From Solirubrobacteraceae bacterium (GTDB lineage Bacteria; Actinomycetota; Thermoleophilia; Solirubrobacterales; Solirubrobacteraceae), in contig JANWIP010000028.1 in NCBI GenBank assembly GCA_025449845.1, positions 105,040 to 169,039 of the forward strand: 64,000 nucleotides of DNA, given 5' to 3'. Positions 60,187 through 64,000 of this stretch are shown here, piece after piece. The notes beneath the pieces were generated by a model. That model saw only the letters and a program-made list of their open reading frames with translations. It ran no database searches and was not told the origin of the DNA. Position 1 is the stretch's first letter. The number at the start of each line of letters is the position of its first letter. Position numbers and translations under genes: made by a program.

Positions 60187-62031
60187 GTGCTTACCCCTCG
60201 TGAGGACATACGCAACGTGGCGATCATCGCCCACGTCGACCATGGCAAGACCACCTTGGTCGACGCCATGCTGTGGCAGTCCGGCGCCTTTCGTGCCGGG
60301 CAGGACGTGGCCGACCGCGTGCTCGACTCGATGGACCTCGAGCGCGAGAAGGGCATCACGATCCTCGCCAAGAACACCTCCTTGCATTACAAAGGCGTCA
60401 AGCTCAACATCATCGACACCCCCGGTCACGCCGACTTCGGCGGCGAGGTCGAGCGGGGGCTGACGATGGTCGATGGCGTGCTGCTGCTGGTGGACGCCTC
60501 CGAGGGGCCCCTGCCGCAGACGCGCTTCGTGCTGCGCAAGGCGCTTGAGTCGCGCCTGCCCGTGATCCTGGTGGTCAACAAGGTGGACCGCCCCGACGCG
60601 CGCGTCGCCGAGGTCATCGACGAGGTCTACGCGCTGTTCCTGGACCTCGACGCCCAGGAGGACCAGATCGAGTTCCCGATCGTCTACTGCAACGCCAAGG
60701 CCGGACGGGCCTCGCTTGAGTACGACGCCGAGGCCGAGGGGGGTGGCCTCACAAGCGGCGACCTGGGGCCGCTGCTCGATCTGCTGCTGGCGCGCATACC
60801 CGCGCCCACCTATGAGCCCGACCATCCCTTGCAAGCGCTCGTGACCAACCTCGACGCCTCCCCCTACGTCGGCCGCCTGGCAATCTGTCGCGTGCGCCAC
60901 GGCAACATCCGCAAGGGGCAGACGGTTGCCTGGTGTCGCTCGGACGGCACCATCGAGCGTGCGCAGATTTCCGAGCTCTACGTCACCGAGGCTTTGGAAC
61001 GCGTCGAGGCCGCCGAGGCCGGCCCGGGGGAGATCATCGCCGTGGCCGGCATCGCCGAGGTCACGATCGGCGAGACCTTGGCCGATGCCGAGGACCCTCG
61101 CCCGCTGTCGGTCATCACCGTCGATGAGCCTTCGCTGTCGGTGACCATCGGCATCAACACCTCGCCTTTGGCGGGCCGCGAGGGCAGCAAGCTCACCGCG
61201 CGCCAGGTCCGAGCCCGCCTTGATCAGGAGCTCGTGGGAAACGTCTCGCTGCGCGTGCTCGACACCGAGCGTCCCGATGCCTGGGAGGTGCAGGGCCGCG
61301 GCGAGCTGCAGCTGGCGATCCTCGTGGAGATGATGCGCCGCGAGGGCTTCGAGCTGATCGTCGGCCAGCCCAAAGTGCTGGAGCGCATCATCGACGGGCA
61401 CCGCCACGAGCCTGTCGAGCGCCTTGCCATCGACGTGCCCGAGGATTACGTGGGCGTCGTCACACAGCTTTTGGCTCTGCGCAAGGGACGCATGGAGCAC
61501 ATGACCAACCACGGCACCGGCTGGGTGCGCATGGAGTACCTCGTGCCCGCTCGGGGGTTGATCGGCTTCCGCACCGAGTTCCTCACCGAGACCCGCGGCA
61601 CCGGCCTCATGCACCATGTCTTCGATCGCTGGGAGCGCTGGGCCGGCGAGCTGCGCACGCGCGTCACCGGCGTGCTCGTGTCCGACCGCCGCGGGGACAC
61701 CGCGCAGTTCGCGCTCATGAACCTGCAGGAGCGGGGCACGCTGTTCGTCGGGCCTGGTGCCGAGGTGTATGAGGGCATGATCGTCGGCGAGAACGTGCGC
61801 TCGGACGATCTCGACGTGAACGTCTGCAAGGAAAAGCATCTCACCAACATGCGCTCCTCCACCTCGGAGGTGCTCGTGCGCCTTGTGCCTCACCGCGAGC
61901 TGACGCTCGACCAGGCCATGGAGTTCGTGCGCGATGACGAGTGCGTCGAGGTCACGCCGGAGAGCGTGCGGCTGCGCAAGGCCGTCCTTGGCAAGACCGA
62001 CCGCATGAAAGCGGCGCGGCTGCGCAAATAG
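60187..62031 (+). CDS. typA: translational GTPase TypA/BipA
   Basis: This is a 614-residue ribosome-associated GTPase. G1 is [16 protein letters not shown] (residues 14-29), the switch I/G2 region is [16 protein letters not shown]3 is [16 protein letters not shown] and G4 is VVNKVDR. The C-terminal half has EF-G-like domains, with [23 protein letters not shown], and the TypA-specific ending with [13 protein letters not shown] and [19 protein letters not shown]. The start is GTG at 60187. It is involved in stress and cold ribosome function. Confidence 0.97.
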   Translation: MLTPREDIRNVAIIAHVDHGKTTLVDAMLWQSGAFRAGQDVADRVLDSMDLEREKGITILAKNTSLHYKGVKLNIIDTPGHADFGGEVERGLTMVDGVLLLVDASEGPLPQTRFVLRKALESRLPVILVVNKVDRPDARVAEVIDEVYALFLDLDAQEDQIEFPIVYCNAKAGRASLEYDAEAEGGGLTSGDLGPLLDLLLARIPAPTYEPDHPLQALVTNLDASPYVGRLAICRVRHGNIRKGQTVAWCRSDGTIERAQISELYVTEALERVEAAEAGPGEIIAVAGIAEVTIGETLADAEDPRPLSVITVDEPSLSVTIGINTSPLAGREGSKLTARQVRARLDQELVGNVSLRVLDTERPDAWEVQGRGELQLAILVEMMRREGFELIVGQPKVLERIIDGHRHEPVERLAIDVPEDYVGVVTQLLALRKGRMEHMTNHGTGWVRMEYLVPARGLIGFRTEFLTETRGTGLMHHVFDRWERWAGELRTRVTGVLVSDRRGDTAQFALMNLQERGTLFVGPGAEVYEGMIVGENVRSDDLDVNVCKEKHLTNMRSSTSEVLVRLVPHRELTLDQAMEFVRDDECVEVTPESVRLRKAVLGKTDRMKAARLRK

Positions 62032-62074
62032 CAGGGCTTGACAGCCCATAAGCACGAGAGTTTCCTTTGGGGCT

Positions 62075-62104
62075 TGACAAGACTATCGCACTGTGCTTAT
62101 AGTG
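62075..62104 (+). promoter_or_regulatory. promoter of leader module, copy 2
   Basis: TTGACA (62075-62080, perfect -35) and TATAGT (62099-62104) are separated by 18 nt, as in copy 1. The distance from the -10 to the small ORF start is 137 nt here and 136 nt in copy 1. This is the strongest housekeeping-type promoter I see in the window. Confidence 0.8.
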
Positions 62105-62240
62105 CTCTTGCCATGTCGTCCCGGTTTGGGGTGGCGGGCATTGCATAGGTCGGGTCAATGGGTCCTTCCGCAGGTGCGGTTTCCTAGGGACAGCAGGAAT
62201 GTCGGAGAGGGATTTCGATCGCTTTATGAGGGATGTTGAG
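62105..62240 (+). other. conserved 5' leader, copy 2
   Basis: This is 136 nt equivalent to 46197-46331. Shared blocks in order: CATAGGTC-GGGTC...GGGTCC, GAATGT, GGAGAGGGATTTCGATCG and AGGGATGTTGAG before the small ORF. The rest has diverged. It is probably a structured 5' RNA element common to both secreted-protein operons. Confidence 0.5.
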
Positions 62241-62378
<138 letters not shown>

Positions 62379-62532
62379 CTTCTAAACCCGTTCACCGCCG
62401 CCATTGGGCGGCTCGCTCCGGCCACGTGGGCCGATTTGACCTCTCGCGCGTGTTGCGTGGGGGGCTGTTTGTGCGTTCTTTGTCATCTTGGCGAGGGGCG
62501 TGCCCCTCTTTGTTCGAGGAGGGGATTTGTCG

Positions 62533-64000
62533 ATGAGGGCTTTCCGGTGTTTGCTTGGTGTCGCGGTCGTGGTGGTTTGCCTGCTGGTTGTGGGGGGCGG
62601 GGTGGCGCTGGCTTTGCCTGCGAGCTTTGGCAGTGGTGTGGGTGAAGAATCGGGGCAGTTCAGCGAACCGTTTGGGATCGCGGCGGATCAGGAAAGCGGC
62701 GATGTGTATGTCGCGGATAGGGGGAACCAGCGGGTGGATAAGTTTGGTCCGGCTGGGGAATTCCTGTTTGCGTGGGGTTGGGGTGTCGCGGATGGGCATA
62801 CCGAAGCGCTGCAGACGTGTACGACGGATTGTTTTGTCGGGGTGTATGGGGGCGGCGGGGGCGAGCTGAAGAACCCGGGAGGCGTGGCGGTGGACAGTGG
62901 CCTGTTGAGCGCTTCGCATGGGGATGTGTATGTGATGGATTCGAGTAACGACCGGGTGGAGAAGTTCGACTCCTCCGGGGCCTTTCTGCTGGCGTTCGGG
63001 AAGGAAGTCAACGCGACCACCAGCGGGGATGTGTGTCTCGCCGGCGAAGCATGCCGGGCGGGCACTGAAGGCCCGGAACCCGGAGAGTTTCAGATGGGTG
63101 AAACGGGTGGTATCGCGGTGGACGGATCGGGGGATGTGTTTGTGGGGGATGTGAATCGGGTGGAGGAGTTCACCCAGGGTGGCGTGTATGCCGGGCAGAT
63201 CGCGATCGCGGGTGCCGGGACGGTCAAGGCGTTGGCGGTCGACGCCAGTGGCGATGTGTATGTTCAGGCCAGCGAACTGGCGGGCGTGCACGAGTACGAA
63301 GCGTCGGGTGCGGAAGTCGGGGCGCCACGCGATGCCACGGGTTCGTTCGCATATGGCGCGCGGGATTTCCTGGCGGTGGGCTCCTCTGGGGAACTGTTCG
63401 TCGCGGAATTCGTCGGCAATGGAAATGTTGTGCACATTCGTGAGTACGACTCTTCGGGTGGTGGGGTCGCGAGCTTCGACCGCGATGCTCAGGGTGAAGG
63501 TGGCCAGCGTGGTATCGCGTTCAACCCGGTCGTGGGTGCGGTGTACGTCCTTGACCGTGAACGTGTGCGGGTTGTGGGTGTGCCGGCGGCGGGGCCGCTG
63601 ATCGTGAGCGCCAGCGGGGAAGAAGTGCAGCCGACATCGGCCGCGGTCGACGGGCTGGTGAACCCCGAGGGTCACGCAACGAGCTACCACGTCGAATACG
63701 GCACCTCGGCTTCGTATGGGTCGAGCACGGCGCTGGCGACGCTGGCGGGCGGCGAATTCGAAGACGAACCGGTGAGCGTCCCGCTGGGTGGGTTGCAGAC
63801 GAGCACCACCTACCACTTCCGTGTCGTCGCGAGCAACTCCGCGGGCACCAGCTTTGGTGAAGATGAGACGTTCGTGACGCTTCCGCCGGCGTCGATCGAC
63901 AGCGAGTCGGTTTCCGGTGTCACGGCGACCGGTGCGACGCTCGCGGGGCAGATCAACCCGCTTGGCCGTGACACCTCCTACCGTTTCGAGTACGGCACCA
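62533..64000 (+). CDS. secreted NHL-repeat / FN3-like protein, 3' end outside window
   Basis: This is an exported protein of which 489 residues are visible. The signal peptide is about residues 1-29 (FRCLLGVAVVVVCLLVVGGGVALA). Residues 30-345 carry NHL propeller repeats (FSEPFGIAADQESGDVYVADRGNQRVDKFG, LKNPGGVAVDSG, GGIAVDGSGDVFVGD). Then come FN3-like domains with SYHVEYGTSASYG and TTYHFRVVASNSAGTSFG, very like those of the protein at 46581. ATG at 62533 has GAGGAGGGG upstream. It sits behind the second leader module, so the two proteins appear to form a leader-controlled family. Confidence 0.85.
   Translation, partial: MRAFRCLLGVAVVVVCLLVVGGGVALALPASFGSGVGEESGQFSEPFGIAADQESGDVYVADRGNQRVDKFGPAGEFLFAWGWGVADGHTEALQTCTTDCFVGVYGGGGGELKNPGGVAVDSGLLSASHGDVYVMDSSNDRVEKFDSSGAFLLAFGKEVNATTSGDVCLAGEACRAGTEGPEPGEFQMGETGGIAVDGSGDVFVGDVNRVEEFTQGGVYAGQIAIAGAGTVKALAVDASGDVYVQASELAGVHEYEASGAEVGAPRDATGSFAYGARDFLAVGSSGELFVAEFVGNGNVVHIREYDSSGGGVASFDRDAQGEGGQRGIAFNPVVGAVYVLDRERVRVVGVPAAGPLIVSASGEEVQPTSAAVDGLVNPEGHATSYHVEYGTSASYGSSTALATLAGGEFEDEPVSVPLGGLQTSTTYHFRVVASNSAGTSFGEDETFVTLPPASIDSESVSGVTATGATLAGQINPLGRDTSYRFEYGT

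Noticed and set aside
62392..63816. 474-codon open frame on the minus strand
   Set aside because: It lies entirely opposite the NHL/FN3-like gene, whose signal peptide and repeats are clear, and its Arg/His-rich translation is typical of an antisense shadow.

Overview
The window comes from a high-GC Gram-positive (actinobacterial) chromosome. Gene content fits the Thermoleophilia/Solirubrobacterales: a 14-subunit-type Nuo operon, large secreted NHL-repeat proteins with Lys/Arg-rich tails, TetR-winged-helix chimeric regulators and many VapBC modules. This placement is inference; no rRNA or other marker gene is in the window. I see no insertion sequence, integrase, CRISPR array, tRNA or rRNA.

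Layout. (1) 1-9865, minus strand: nuoA-B-C-D-E-F-G-H-I-J-K-L (nuoL cut by the window edge), almost every junction overlapping. (2) 9926-13545: small membrane protein, flavin reductase, cytochrome c lipoprotein, serS and a Phd/PIN toxin-antitoxin pair. (3) 13685-21560: secreted coiled-coil/M15-like peptidase, a double-TetR protein, a probable structured RNA, a TetR-winged-helix regulator, an SF2 helicase and a secreted S53 peptidase. (4) 21724-30459: a K+ uptake locus with a histidine kinase carrying only the C-terminal half of KdpD, kdpE, a 26-residue membrane peptide, kdpF, kdpA, kdpC, kdpB, a separate N-terminal KdpD half and a USP-like protein. (5) 30474-36158: secreted glycosidase-like protein, a low-GC secreted protein and two polytopic GT-C-like membrane proteins. 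(6) 36185-45168: amine/amino-acid catabolism (saccharopine-dehydrogenase-like enzyme, APC permease, class III aminotransferase, PucR regulator, alanine dehydrogenase, aminobutyraldehyde-type dehydrogenase). (7) 45194-46124: a frameshifted DUF2442 gene and an AbrB/PIN pair. (8) 46167-54753: a long leader, two giant secreted proteins and a TetR-winged-helix regulator. (9) 54797-62031: two more VapBC pairs, a DEAD-box helicase, a fatty acid desaturase, a class III aminotransferase and typA. (10) 62075-64000: a second copy of the long leader followed by a second NHL/FN3-like secreted protein, cut by the window end.

The most exciting signal is the leader module present at 46167-46580 and 62075-62532. 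Both copies have a -35/-10 promoter with an 18-nt spacer, about 136 nt of leader, and a 45-codon upstream ORF starting at the same distance from the promoter. The two peptides share the core TRCVSITDASLSLSLSL. That core is encoded by a perfect 10-bp hairpin that runs straight into a (CT)n microsatellite (11 units in one copy, 14 in the other). In both copies a different reading frame after the CT tract stays open until a stop codon that overlaps the start codon of the secreted-protein gene (TGATG and ATGA). Gain or loss of CT units, or ribosomal slippage, would therefore switch the small ORF between early termination and translational coupling to the surface-protein gene. I know of no described system of this form.

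Other themes are short tandem duplications at gene junctions (nuoE/F, kinase/kdpE, and two more), antitoxin genes whose -10 box sits 6 nt before the start codon (leaderless) within inverted repeats, and regulators that fuse two DNA-binding domains.
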